Positions 48,762 to 59,356 of a DNA stretch of 64,000 bases are shown here, in pieces (position 1 is the stretch's first letter; each line of letters starts with the position of its first letter). The stretch comes from Leguminivora glycinivorella. Lineage: Eukaryota > Arthropoda > Insecta > Lepidoptera > Tortricidae. The notes beneath the pieces are model-generated. The model ran no database searches. It was given only the letters and a program-made list of their open reading frames with translations, and was not told the DNA's origin. Where the stretch lies: the NCBI RefSeq assembly GCF_023078275.1, contig NC_062977.1, forward strand, positions 5,043,118-5,107,117, read 5' to 3'. The translations under genes were made by a program, and so were the position numbers.

Positions 48762-50062
48762 ATAGATACTAACATACAATTAATTATCAACGATATTTAA
48801 ATGTATATTGATTTATTAGGTATAATTTAAAGCAGCCCTGTAAATGGATACCATAATGACAATAAACCACACAAAATAAGAAAACAGTAACGCAACCACG
48901 ACGCTTAGTCTCAACGGTCAATTTAACCGCGCTATCAATATCATTTCCTAAAAGGCATTATAGGAAACCACACTCTATAATAAAGTCATTGGCCCTTGCG
49001 ATGCTATTATTAAAGAGAATTTCACCTTTTATCAATGTTCACTGGACAAAAAGCAAGTCTTTGGAGCTTGAAATTGCCGAGGCGCGGCCCGTTCGAAAAC
49101 CACAGTACTTGTCCGGCACAGAGATAATTGGCAGTACGCTGACTTTTCAGCTTCCAGGGTAGCATCAAAGTCAGACAGTTTGTGTATTTTCATTCATTTC
49201 AAATTCTAAACTCTGAGTAGACTTTGAAGTGACAAATCGTTAAAAAGGTACTGTTGTAGTTATTTTCATGGAAATTGGACGTTTATGCATCTCGTACAAA
49301 TTAGGTTCGATTTAAAATTTTTCGCACTTTTATAGGAAACAGAACCGAAATATAACAGAAGTTAATGTCTCTAAAAATCAGTATTTGCGCATTTTTGATA
49401 TATTAAATAACTACTTACTACTTATACAATTATTTATAAATATAATTATATCTATATGATGACTACGTTATAATTTTTGAACCAGGTTCACCTTAATGGG
49501 TATTACATAATTCCCCTTAACTATAGCTTTTGTTGTTCACAAACAATTTGTAGGTACTGTGTTTCTATTAATAGGTGCATAAGCGAGCTTCATTCATATC
49601 TTTTACAAATTTCAAATATCCAGGTGTCGATAAAGAGTTAAGGTACTTTTTACTTATTTTGTGTGGTCCTTGAATCCTTTCATTTAAAATCTTTTATCTT
49701 ACCACATCTTTGGAAGTTCGTCTAAAAGCCACTAATAGGCGGTGCGGTTTGAGCTTCGCTATTTCGTTCAAAAGTGTTGAAATACTTTTATAAAGCGTCC
49801 GGTACGCTTCAGAATTTTGCGGTTTCATATTGTATCGATAATGGCCAACTTTGAATTAAAAGCTTAAAGTTCTTTATGAGAGTTTAAGTTAAATTAAATT
49901 AGCTGGCTACCTATAAATCGTTCGATGTTTTCATCACGTTCTTCGAAAACATAATGAAATACAACTCTATGTTGACTTTTCATACAAAATTCATAATACA
50001 ATAATTGGTATAGATATTTTTACTATTTTATTAGTTCTTAAATTAATTAACTAAAAAGGTAT
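48762..50062. other. Non-coding stretch
   Basis: No recognised repeat or exon on either strand. Confidence 0.4.
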
Positions 50063-50292
50063 CCGCCGCAGTCCCGGGTTCGAATCCCGGTAAGGGCATT
50101 TATTTGTGTGATGAGCACAGATATTTGTTCCTGAGTCATGGATGTTGTCTATGTATATAAGTATTTATATGTTATATATATCGTTGCCTGAGTACCCACA
50201 ACACAAGCCTTCTTGAGCTTACCGTGAGCCTCAGTCAATCTGTGTAAGAATGTCCTATAATATTTATTTATTTAATTTATTTATTTATTTAT
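50063..50292 (+). mobile_element. 5'-truncated tRNA-derived SINE
   Basis: It starts within the tRNA-like head, keeps the B box (GGTTCGAATCC), and is otherwise like 34418-34683 through an extended (ATTT)n tail. The A box is missing. Confidence 0.88.
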
Positions 50293-50667
50293 CCTTTGAA
50301 ACCATGAATTTCATTTCATTTATTCAACATTATTCAACATTACACGTCATGTTCATTACAAAAGATGTTAATAATTATAGATAATCAGTACATGACACCC
50401 TGTCAGGGCACAAAATGTTAGTAAGGAGGAGGGTACACTGGTACAACAGCAACACCCATAATATTTAGGGATTATTAATATACAGTTATATAACAGCGTT
50501 GTCGATAGTACTTACAATTCTAACAAAATTTTTCAAACCTAATTAGCTTTTCCAGTACGAAAAGTTCTATTTATCACCCAGATTATTGCCTCGTTGTTTT
50601 ATGCGTTTTGCTTGCTCCACCAGTTTTATTTTCGAAGACGCTTGCTACAGTTGCTACGGTTTGTAAC
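50293..50667. other. Non-coding stretch
   Basis: AT-rich DNA. A duplicated TATTCAACAT (50320-50340) is the only feature. Confidence 0.4.
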
Positions 50668-51219
50668 GCCATACCTAGGGTTGTAAATAGAAAAAAAACC
50701 AAATGTTTTTTTTCAGAATTGTGAAAAAAAACATGAAAAAAAACCGAGCACCATGGTTTTTTTTTCTAAATATGGTTTTTTTTTCAGATGAACAAATAAT
50801 ACGACAATAACGGTTTTTCGTGAGTTGTAAGGTTGTAACGTGTTTCCATAACAATAACGTACATTTTAATTCAATTAACATTCAGTATACAAACGTTTAT
50901 TGGGGAATCCCCGATGCTGCGTGTAGCGTGGAGAGGCGGTGGTGTTTCCAACAGTAAATAGTGATAACTACCAACTACAGATTTCGTAAATGTTACTTTT
51001 ATAAGACCAGAAATTAAAGCTATGTGATTAAATTCGTTTAATAGTTAACATTAAGTCTAAAAACCCGTATAAAAGTATTAACTATTTTGCAAATTTTGAG
51101 ATTTCGTACTTTAGAAAAAAAACATACTCCAGAAAAAAAACTGTTTTTTTTCACGGTTTTTTTTCATGTTTTTTTTCAAGCCAGAAAAAAAACCGTTTTT
51201 TTGCAACCCTAGCCATACC
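50668..51219. mobile_element. hAT-like MITE with 8 bp target duplication
   Basis: GCCATACC flanks the element at 50668-50675 and 51212-51219. The element (50676-51211) begins TAGGGTTGTAAAT and ends with the complement of TAGGGTTGCAAAAA. An 8 bp duplication with short TIRs is the signature of the hAT superfamily. The subterminal regions contain many (A)8 or (T)8 runs each joined to CC, CAT or GG. There is no transposase. Confidence 0.85.
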
Positions 51220-51331
51220 ATTAAGTTTAGGTTTGAAGAATCTGCGCGTCAAAATGAATGACACGGTCTATATTCTGCCGGTCTGACCGAAGTGACAATC
51301 GCAGTCTGGCTCTGTCAAGCCACTTCAGGCC

Positions 51332-51490
51332 CCGTAGCCAAATGGCATTTCTGCGACGCGAAACGCCACCAAAACGCCGCAGAAATGTAGTCTGGCTTTG
51401 TCGCGCCATTGACGCAAGAGCGATAGAGATAGATACCCACGAAAGAGATATTATTGTAAGCGTTTCGTGAGCGTTTGTGCATTCGGCTAC
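51332..51490. mobile_element. Possible MITE
   Basis: GTAGCCAAATGGC on the left and ATTCGGCTAC on the right are loosely inverted, and an internal inverted repeat (GCATTTCTGCG) is present. The long overlapping frames on both strands are by-products. Confidence 0.4.
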
Positions 51491-51542
51491 GCACACAAAG
51501 GGCTGTAGGGAGAGCTAGCTACAATACGCTTACGAAGAGTAA

Positions 51543-51684
51543 GGGCCAATTTAGACGGTACGAGAACTCGCATACGAGTTTTATTACATTGCGGTATTTA
51601 ATGGCTGCGCAAAATTGTATGTACCCTCAACAGCCCGCAATGTAACTAAAATCGCATGCGAGTTCGCACGCCGTCTAAATCAGG
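51543..51684. mobile_element. 142 bp hairpin MITE
   Basis: GGGCCAATTTAGACGG and the ATTACATTGCGG block on the left are inverted on the right as CCGCAATGTAAC and CCGTCTAAATCAGGTC. Confidence 0.8.
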
Positions 51685-51894
51685 TCTAAGCGATGTGACG
51701 TTGGCTAGAGGTACCGAGTCGTGTGGGGTCCGGCTTCCTCTAGATAAATGTTCTAGTTGTTTGAAAGCTTCGTCTGGTTTGCATAAAAATGATAACGATT
51801 TTGTCTTTCAACTGAAGTTTACTTAAGGCCGTAAGTGATGGTATTGCCTTGATGAAATTCTTCGTTTTAAGTAAGTTTAGGGCTGTACCTTCTG

Positions 51895-54114
51895 GGTACA
51901 GCCCTAAACATAGAGGATATTCCACAAGACACTGTGTGCAGACTGATTTCCGAAAGGCGCTTACAGTCATTCAATCGTAATATTAGGAACAACTTACCTT
52001 TTCTTTCATGTAACCGAGAGAACCCTGACTGTCTGAGTTCTGAGTTGTTTAACTGTATAAAAAAGGAATTTGATGCCTGCTTCATCCCCAAGAAGATGCA
52101 GGGCAAGGTCAAGGTTAAATTTAGCGACTGGGCTACGCCGGATATTCACGATAAGAGACGCCGGCTCTATGATTTGTATGATCTGCGAACAACTGATAAA
52201 AGGCCGGAATTTATAGAGTACGTAAAGAATTTCTCGAAATCTTTTAAAAGGATGTGTGTCGCCGCTAAAGCTGATTATTTATCCAAAAAGATCTTAAATT
52301 CCAGCGATAAAGTTAAAACTACATGGCAAGTGATCAGCAGTGAAACAGGAAAGCGTAAAATAAAAGAACGGCACTACAACCTACGAGTTGCTGATACTTT
52401 AGTAAGTTCCGACCGTGAAGTGGCAGATCACTTCGAGCGATTTTTCTCGAATATACCGGCAGAGACAACAAAGTCTCTTAACTCATCGCCAATTGTCGCT
52501 GAAGAAATGCTGCAAGCTAATGTAGAAGAATGTTCAGAAATATTCACATTTTCTTATGTTACTCCGACCATAGTTATTAAAACGTTCAGATCTTTAAATT
52601 TAAAGAAAACTGAAGATCTATGGGGCTTGTCAGTTAAAGTATTACACTCAATAGTAGAATCAATCGCACCCTATTTAGCTGAGATTTTCAACAGATGTAT
52701 TGAAACTGGCATTTTTCCTGATATTATGAAACACAGCAAAATTATCCCGCTGTTTAAATCAGGAACGAAATCAGACCCGACCAACTTTAGACCTATTTCA
52801 ATATTACCAGCGCTAAGTAAGGTCTTTGAGAAGCTTATTCTTAATCAACTGTTGTCTCACTTTAACAGAAATAAATTGCTTGACAATAATCAATTTGGTT
52901 TTACCAGAGGTCGTTCAACTACTGATGCCGGTGTGGTACTTCTAAAACACATCTTTGACGCCTGGGAAAGAGCTCAAGATGCTGTTGGAATTTTCTGTGA
53001 TCTATCAAAGGCCTTTGATTGCGTTGATCACGAGAATTTAAAGAGAAAATTGAGCCACTATGGGGTTAAAGCTGCTGCCCTTGACCTTGTTTCATCGTAC
53101 CTTTCCGACAGAACTCAGCGAGTTGTTATCAATGGGACTCAATCAGCAGGTTCACCGGTAGCACTTGGAGTGCCTCAAGGTTCAATTCTCGGTCCCTTCC
53201 TGTTCTTAGTATACATTAATGATCTACCGAAACTAGTGCAAGATAAACATGATATAGTGTTATTTGCTGACGACACTTCTCTTATATTCAAAGTTGACAG
53301 AAAGGAAAGCAGCTTCGATAACATCAACGATGCACTGTCTAGCATAACAGACTGGTTTACGGCGAATAACTTACTTCTAAACGCCAAGAAAACCAAGTGC
53401 ATCAGATTTGCGCTTCCGAACGTTAAGCAGGTAAATAACAGTAAGATCCAAATGAAAGGTGAAACGCTGGAATTTGAAGATCGAACGGTTTTCCTTGGAG
53501 TCACTTTGGATTCAAAACTGCAATGGCATGCACATATAGCCACTTTAGCTGGCAAACTTAGTTCTGCAGCTTACGCAGTAAGGCGAATCAGACAACTAAC
53601 AAACGTAGAGACGGCCAGGCTGGTATACTTTAGCTACTTCCACAGTGTTATGTCATATGGGATCCTGTTATGGGGAAAAGCTGCAGACATTCAGGCTATT
53701 TTTGTGCTGCAAAAACGAGCAGTCCGTTCAATCTACGGATTGGGCGGTCGAGCATCTTTAAGAGAAAAATTCAAAGAGGTGAACATTCTTACCGTTGCCT
53801 CTCAATACATATACGAAAATATTATGTATGTTCGGAAAAATATCCACGAATTCAAGCTTAACAGTGACATCCATAACTATAACACAAGGAACAAACATAA
53901 ACTTGCTGTGACCGCCCACCGTCTCCGTAAGGTTGGTACGTCTTTCGTCGGGAACTGTACACGTTTTTATAACAAAGTACCAACCGATATAGTGGATTTG
54001 CCATTTGACAAATTTAAGGCACGCATTAAGCGTTTGTTGTTATGTAAGGCGTACTACACTGTGAAGGATTTTATAGATGATAGGGATGCCTTTAAGGTGG
54101 TTGTTTGTCAATAG
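51895..54114 (+). CDS. Jockey-like LINE ORF2: reverse transcriptase, endonuclease missing
   Basis: The frame is open for 740 codons without stops or frameshifts. There is no proper start codon because the copy lacks its 5' end; residue numbers below count from the GTG at 51934. Residues 1-240 are the linker between endonuclease and RT. The RT domain has FRPISILPALSKVFEKLI (~282), FGFTRGRST, FCDLSKAFDCVDHENL (~352, first catalytic Asp), GVPQGSILGP (~411) and the catalytic FADDTS (~443). The thumb follows with FLGVTLDSKLQWHAHI, then HSVMSYGILLWG and a C-terminus with FYNKVPTDIVDLPFDKFK. It would copy LINE RNA at a nicked target. All catalytic motifs are intact, so this is a recent copy, but without an endonuclease it cannot move on its own. 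Family level (jockey superclade) is firm; the exact clade is not. Confidence 0.92.
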   Translation, partial: GTALNIEDIPQDTVCRLISERRLQSFNRNIRNNLPFLSCNRENPDCLSSELFNCIKKEFDACFIPKKMQGKVKVKFSDWATPDIHDKRRRLYDLYDLRTTDKRPEFIEYVKNFSKSFKRMCVAAKADYLSKKILNSSDKVKTTWQVISSETGKRKIKERHYNLRVADTLVSSDREVADHFERFFSNIPAETTKSLNSSPIVAEEMLQANVEECSEIFTFSYVTPTIVIKTFRSLNLKKTEDLWGLSVKVLHSIVESIAPYLAEIFNRCIETGIFPDIMKHSKIIPLFKSGTKSDPTNFRPISILPALSKVFEKLILNQLLSHFNRNKLLDNNQFGFTRGRSTTDAGVVLLKHIFDAWERAQDAVGIFCDLSKAFDCVDHENLKRKLSHYGVKAAALDLVSSYLSDRTQRVVINGTQSAGSPVALGVPQGSILGPFLFLVYINDLPKLVQDKHDIVLFADDTSLIFKVDRKESSFDNINDALSSITDWFTANNLLLNAKKTKCIRFALPNVKQVNNSKIQMKGETLEFEDRTVFLGVTLDSKLQWHAHIATLAGKLSSAAYAVRRIRQLTNVETARLVYFSYFHSVMSYGILLWGKAADIQAIFVLQKRAVRSIYGLGGRASLREKFKEVNILTVASQYIYENIMYVRKNIHEFKLNSDIHNYNTRNKHKLAVTAHRLRKVGTSFVGNCTRFYNKVPTDIVDLPFDKFKARIKRLLLCKAYYTVKDFIDDRDAFKVVVCQ

Positions 54115-55053
54115 ATGAATGAAGTCGTATATATTTTTTCATTTTCTCTGCATTGTGTAATTAAGCATACTAGTGTTCAATTGACGTATGAGAACATATT
54201 CTCGTCTGATTATATTGTTTTTATTTAAGTTTAGTTGTGGACACTTGGAGACCTTATACATCTTCAAGATTATGTGTTTAATGTTTAATGTTTATCTTAC
54301 TTTAATTTTATTGTATAAATCTATATTTCCTTCCTTTGTAACATACGAGCACAGAATATAGTGTCTTACAGCTATGTTTTATTATTTGAATATTTAATTT
54401 AGCCTGGCAGCTTGAACATGTCATGCACACTTAAAAGTCTTTGCTGCGGTGGCGTCGTTGATCGGGTCGCCACCTTCCCGAATAAAGGTTGAGGAGGCGA
54501 TGGCTGAGATACGCGTCATACTCGTGAACGGGTGCCGTCTGTGAAGACCGGTCTGTTTAAGCTTACTGGGGCTGTTATAACTTAGTAACTTTAATTCTAA
54601 TTTTTATTAAATTAGGACACTTTGTTCGGTTGTCGTTTGTTTCCTTTCTTTTAGTGAATATTTTAAATATATGATTTTGACTCATGGAGACCATATACAT
54701 CTCTAAGGAGAATTAGATTAAGTAGATATACATTTTATTTTTAGTTGTGACATTTAGAGTCATTTGCACCTCTAAAGTAATTTTAGACTTTTTTTTTTTT
54801 GTATTTGTACTTTTTATATTAAAATTTAGTGTAGTTCTTGGTTGTAATTCGACATTTAGAGACCTTCTACATCTCTAATTAATTGTATAGAGTTAACTTT
54901 AGTTAGAACTTGGAATTAGTATATAATAGTATCAATTGTAATTTCAACTCAATTTTAAATATTTTTTTAAATACCTATGTACATGTGACGTGTAAAAGTG
55001 CCCCTGTGGCCTATTTGCTGAATAAATTATTTTGATTTTGATTTTGATTTTGG
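54115..55053 (+). other. LINE 3' UTR with four repeated motifs
   Basis: A motif of the form GACAYTTRGAGACCTTNTACATCTCTAA occurs, imperfectly, near 54239, 54679, 54746 and 54850. The UTR ends with AATAAA and (TTTTGA)n. Confidence 0.7.
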
Positions 55054-56040
55054 TATGTATTTATTTAAAGAGTCTCTTACGAAATTACCATCAGATTAAT
55101 TTGAGATCAGTACGTATAAAGTAACTGCTTTAAATTTAGGGTTTTATGCCTATAACTAGGTGTTTAAGTGGTGCTTGGGGCTCGAGAGTTTTGGCGCTTG
55201 TCTTGTCGTTTTGCCACAACTGAAGGACTTTTGAGTTTGGGGTAATGACTTTTGGTCTGAGTAGTAAGCCTCATGTCTGCTACATGACGCTTACTACCGT
55301 ACCTAGTTGCAGTGGTAAGTGTGGTCATTAAGTTTGACTTTTAGATTTATTAAAGTGTTCCGCGTGGGAGCACTGTCTTTTTCAATTATTCCGATCTCAT
55401 ATCAACTGCTAGTTCTTTTCTCCGGTAATCACATAGCGTTATTGTTTTCTAAATCTCGAACACTAATTCTCCATTAATTTAATATCACGCTGAGCCGCGG
55501 GTAAAATAATGGTTGATGAAAGGAATCAATACAACCCATCATTAAGATCATTATGATCAAAGACCAATGGCTAACAATGAGTAATGATGCGCAGGGACTA
55601 AGGAATTAATTATTAGGATCAGTACAGACGTGAATAACCTCAATGTCAGATGCCAACAATTTTTCACTATTAGATTATTAGCGTAGTAAACACTTATCTC
55701 AAATCAATAACATACCATTTTTTAACTACTTACGCTACTATTTATTAATTACGATAAAAAAATAGGTTGCATGGTTCTTCCGAACTTTTATTGCTTTCCT
55801 ATAAACGCTCTACAGATTCAGTTTGGAGAGTCAAGAATAAAAGTGTCCCCAATAAAATTAGAGTGTTTATCATTCACGGCTAGTCTCATTATATAAATAC
55901 TTACATAATATATATATTTTAAACCAGGGATTGCGGAGATTAAGTTCTGTGACCATGATGCATGTACTTCTTCTACCTGCATCAAAATATCAAAAGCTCG
56001 ATTAAAACCAAAAAGGTCTATATTCATTCAAGGTCCATTT
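55054..56040. other. Non-coding stretch
   Basis: Nothing recognised on either strand. Confidence 0.4.
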
Positions 56041-56224
56041 TCTAGGCCTTACAGAAAACCAGCGTTGTGGAGTGTGCCATGTGGCCCATACCGTGACACC
56101 TAGCTGAGTAAGGACCATTTAGCGCAACTTATAATCTTTTGTTTGTAGCTAGTTTTAGTCTTAGATAGTTATTGATATGTATTTTGTGCTAATAAATGCT
56201 TTTTCTTTCTTTCTTTCTTTCTCT
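56041..56224 (+). mobile_element. LINE 3'-tail fragment with (CTTT)n
   Basis: It ends TGCTAATAAATGC followed by (TTTC)n. A polyadenylation signal leading straight into a short tandem tail is typical of a LINE 3' end. Confidence 0.5.
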
Positions 56225-56437
56225 TTCTATATCTCGAAAAATAAATATAAGTCTATGAAGAAACTGGAGCGTCTTCTAGATACGTGCGTTGGACTTCAGG
56301 TGGAGAAATAATGCAGGAGGTTCCGAATTAAATACTTTTTACTAAGTAAGAAAAAAATAACTACATGATAATGTATGTATGCGTTGCTGGATGCATGCAG
56401 AGTGGGGCGCGCGCCGCGCCCGCCGTTCGCTGCTCTC

Positions 56438-56462
56438 GCTGTGTGTGTGTGTGTGTGTGTCT
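56438..56462. repeat. (GT)n microsatellite
   Basis: About 11 GT units. Confidence 0.95.
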
Positions 56463-56510
56463 CATGCATGGCACACATACGCTAGGCGTCAACAGTCTAT
56501 ATTAAACGTG

Positions 56511-56829
56511 TAAAATCGGGTAACTCTCGTAAAATTGTCGAAGGTCGCTCGACATGTTTCGCTCCGTAACGAGGAGCATTTTCATTGAGCACGCGCGAAG
56601 TCGATGGTATCCTGATGCGTAGGCGATCGTGATTGTGGTTGGTCAGTGCCCCCTAGCTGGAAGACGGTATTACGTACTACGCCGGTAGTCCGTGTGGATG
56701 AAACTGCTACTCAAGGAAAATGCTCCTCGTTACGTAGCGAAACATGTCGAGCGACCTTCGACAATTTTACGTGAGTTACCCGATTTTACATATTTAATAT
56801 GTCAGTGTCTCGCGGTAGTTTTATTATTA
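56511..56829. mobile_element. Hairpin element with ACATGTCGAGCG arms, copy A
   Basis: Inverted arms of ~70 bp (CGGGTAACTCTCGTAAAATT and GCTCGACATGTTTCG on the left; their complements on the right) surround a ~130 bp loop. The 3' flank (~56789-56829) is also shared with copy B, so the element is longer than the palindrome. Confidence 0.75.
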
Positions 56830-57167
56830 AAATTAAAGTCTAGTTAAGTAGGTACCCCATCCATGAAATAGGAAGTTCACAACTGATAAGCTCAAAGCTG
56901 AAAGTTTTAATTTCAGAGTTTACCTGCTCTATAATACAAACCGTTACAATAAAGTGTGCATGTTCACACTACGCGGTTGAAATTTTCCATGCAAATGTGT
57001 ACAAACACTTTCGTCCAATTAAAATTTTCACACGATTTCGCACTTTGCAGGGCTGTGTACATCTGCAGTTAATGGAATTCAATTGTTTTTTCTTTAAATT
57101 TAATGTTACATGACCTGCTACGGAAATAACGATTCATTAAATACATTTCTCAAAAACAATTTTGTTT

Positions 57168-57434
57168 AAAAATATTTTAAGCGGGTTACTCACGTATTAA
57201 GTCGATATAGCGTTCGACATGTTTCGGTCCAACTTCGAGAACCTTTCTCAAGAGTAGCGACCCCGCCTTTACATGTCGAGAGCGCGACGCATACTGCTCT
57301 GGCAGTATTCTAGAAGTAGAAAGGTTCTCGAAATTGGACCGAAACATGTCGAACGCTATATCGACTTAATACGTGAGTAACCCGCTTAAAATATTTTTAA
57401 ATATGTATGAGTCTCACGGGAGTTTTATAGTTAA
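57168..57434. mobile_element. Hairpin element, copy B (diverged relative of 56511-56829)
   Basis: Arms with GCGGGTTACTCACGTATTAA and GTTCGACATGTTTCGG are inverted on the right. Loop and arm sequences differ from copy A, but the outer GGGTTACTCACGT, the ACATGTCG core and the 3' flank (AGTCTCACGGGAGTTTTAT) correspond. Confidence 0.75.
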
Positions 57435-57474
57435 AAAACAATTTTGTTGTGATTATTTCCATACACATACTTAT

Positions 57475-57570
57475 TTATTTAATTAATCTTTATTGAACAA
57501 AGAAACACAATGTACAGCGAAGTTAATGCCATAAGGCATTCTCTACCAGTCGACCTTTAGGCAAAGCAGA
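57475..57570 (-). mobile_element. LINE or retroposon 3'-tail fragment
   Basis: It is related to 26752-26860 (ATTTA-rich start, CTTTATTG, GTTAATGCCA). Confidence 0.4.
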
Positions 57571-57599
57571 GAAGTTGTAGGCGGTGCAAAATTATGAAC

Positions 57600-58038
57600 A
57601 CAAAAGAACTACACAACTAGGGAACAAATCAAATTATTTTATTGAATATTTTTTGATTTGTTCTTTTTTTCAAGTAGTCACACTACTATTATATAAATTA
57701 TAAATTTAAATAGATATCATACACGAAAGAAAAAACGACAAGGCCCACTGGCGGCCGAGCCGGGAATCGAACCCGGGTCTTCAGCTTACGCGGCTAACGT
57801 CTTCACCACTAGACCACCCGCCCGCCGTGGTACCCGACGAAATTTCTCTAGTGTATGTTATCTCTGATAAGGCTAGGCGCCTTTTTGACCAACTCTAAGG
57901 GCGAGCAATTAGTGCTTGCACCTCCTATACGAATCCTTTGCAGGATTACGATATAGCGAGAGAGATGGTGCTGCCATCTATACAACTAGGGAACAAATCA
58001 AATTATTTTGATATCTATTTAAATTTACAAAAGAACTA
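57600..58038 (-). mobile_element. tRNA-derived SINE (second family) insertion with extra 5' sequence and 12 bp target duplication
   Basis: ACAAAAGAACTA flanks the insertion at 57600-57611 and 58027-58038. On the minus strand the SINE proper is 57830-57612: an A-box-like TGGTCTAGTGGTGAAG, a B box GGGTTCGATTCC, the body, and the end CCCTAGTTGT. Upstream of the head, but inside the same duplication, lie ~150 bp of other DNA, then a second SINE tail (57982-58009) and a 17 bp inverted inner piece (58010-58026). All of it seems to have been inserted in one event. Confidence 0.7.
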
Positions 58039-58566
58039 TTCTATCTTCACCCACCTTACCTTATTTATGTTTTGCTCCTTGCAAGCAATATATCTGATTA
58101 GTAATATATCTCTAACAAGTGATATATTACCAATCAGTGTTAGTGTCATAAAAGAAGTGAGAGGGCAGCCACCTACAACGACAGTTTTATGACTATTATT
58201 TCAAAGTCGCAGAAGGTTAAATCTATTCTTTGGGAATTGACTTTTGTGACATAATTGACTGGTTTTTGTCTAGGTTTATTCGGTGTGTATTTTAATAAAA
58301 ATATATGGCACACTGTGCTTTGCTGAGAAAACATATAAAAAGTAAAATTTTCGCTAGAGATAAGACTTGAATTTCGTATCGAGGAGTACGACGGGTTTCA
58401 GGGCGAAATTTCGATTTTATAGCACAGTGCTCAACGCTGAACTCACTTAACGTCAAAGTCGTCAAAATTTAATTTGAACAAAGAATACTTATTTTTTTTA
58501 TACGTATTCGAATTAAAACCTTGTCACTTTGGCATAAAGTACATCGAGTGTACTTTCTTCTTATGA
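58039..58566. other. Non-coding stretch
   Basis: Nothing recognised. Confidence 0.4.
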
Positions 58567-58739
58567 CCTAATGAGGAGGCACACTTAAATGTTACGACAG
58601 ATGGCGCCACCTTATTAGTCCATTGCACAGATAAAGAATTTCATACGTGAGAGCGAGAAAACGATTTTTTTTCTCTCTCTCTCACATATTAATGACAGTG
58701 ACACAGGCAGGCTAAAATTTCAGTGTGCCTCCTCATTAG
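58567..58739. mobile_element. 173 bp MITE
   Basis: CTAATGAGGAGGCACACT on the left is exactly inverted as AGTGTGCCTCCTCATTAG on the right. Confidence 0.88.
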
Positions 58740-59093
58740 ATCGTTTTCCCCTTAAAAATCTAAGTATTTGGCAAATTTTATCGAATTCGTTAGATTCGCC
58801 TCTGAGATCTAAATATACTGAAATGGGTCGTTTAAAGCTACATATACGATACAAATAACCTACGGTTACTTATTAAATGATTCTAGAGACAGTTCAATGT
58901 TCCTTAAGCTAGACTCGACGAACCCCTGGGGACAGTGGGGACTAAAGCCATTAGGTTCCGAGAATTAGCATGATCTTTTAGATCTTAATGTTCATAATGT
59001 AAAATGATAATTTTTATTAACATCGAAGACATTCTGAGAAGTCTATTACAGAATGAAATATATATATGACCTTAAGTTTAAGAAAAGAGAACT

Positions 59094-59226
59094 GTACAGT
59101 CAACTAATTGGAACCCTAGGCCACTCTACAACCATGTCTAAATGACAAGCAGTAAGAGATTTCTTACAATCTGATTTATAACGTCACTATGACATAGTTC
59201 TACAGGATTCCAATTGGTTGACTGTA
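59094..59226. mobile_element. 133 bp hairpin MITE, GTACAGTCAAC family
   Basis: GTACAGTCAACTAATTGGAA and the complement of TTCCAATTGGTTGACTGTAC flank it. It is related to 36583-36726. Confidence 0.88.
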
Positions 59227-59356
59227 CATACATACATACTTACATTATGAATGATCAAATGATCATGATGAGAAGATAAACATAATTTTGACATATAGCA
59301 AATTCATAGTGTAATTTTTATCATGAAATAAAGAAATCTAAATCTAAATCTAATTA
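59227..59356 (+). mobile_element. LINE 3'-tail fragment with (ATCTAA)n
   Basis: CATGAAATAAAGAA (polyadenylation signal) is followed by three ATCTAA units. Confidence 0.45.

Larger units (their letters stand above)
51730..55053 (+). mobile_element. Jockey-like LINE, 5' truncated, with hexanucleotide tail
   Basis: It comprises an RT frame to 54114, a 3' UTR of ~900 bp and a tail with AATAAATTATTTTGATTTTG at 55019-55053. The 5' ~160 bp (51730-51893) reads as an open frame only on the minus strand and meets the + part at a short palindrome (GGGCTGTACC...GGTACAGCCC), which may be an inversion made during insertion. No endonuclease domain is present. Confidence 0.75.

Noticed and set aside
51227..51496. 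89-codon Arg-rich frame and its antisense 70-codon partner
   Set aside because: They lie in a probable MITE with internal inverted repeats.
53175..53555. 126-codon minus-strand frame
   Set aside because: It is a shadow of the intact reverse-transcriptase frame on the + strand.
57740..57830. A functional tRNA gene on the minus strand
   Set aside because: A and B boxes are present, but the sequence is continuous with a SINE body and tail found elsewhere in the window.
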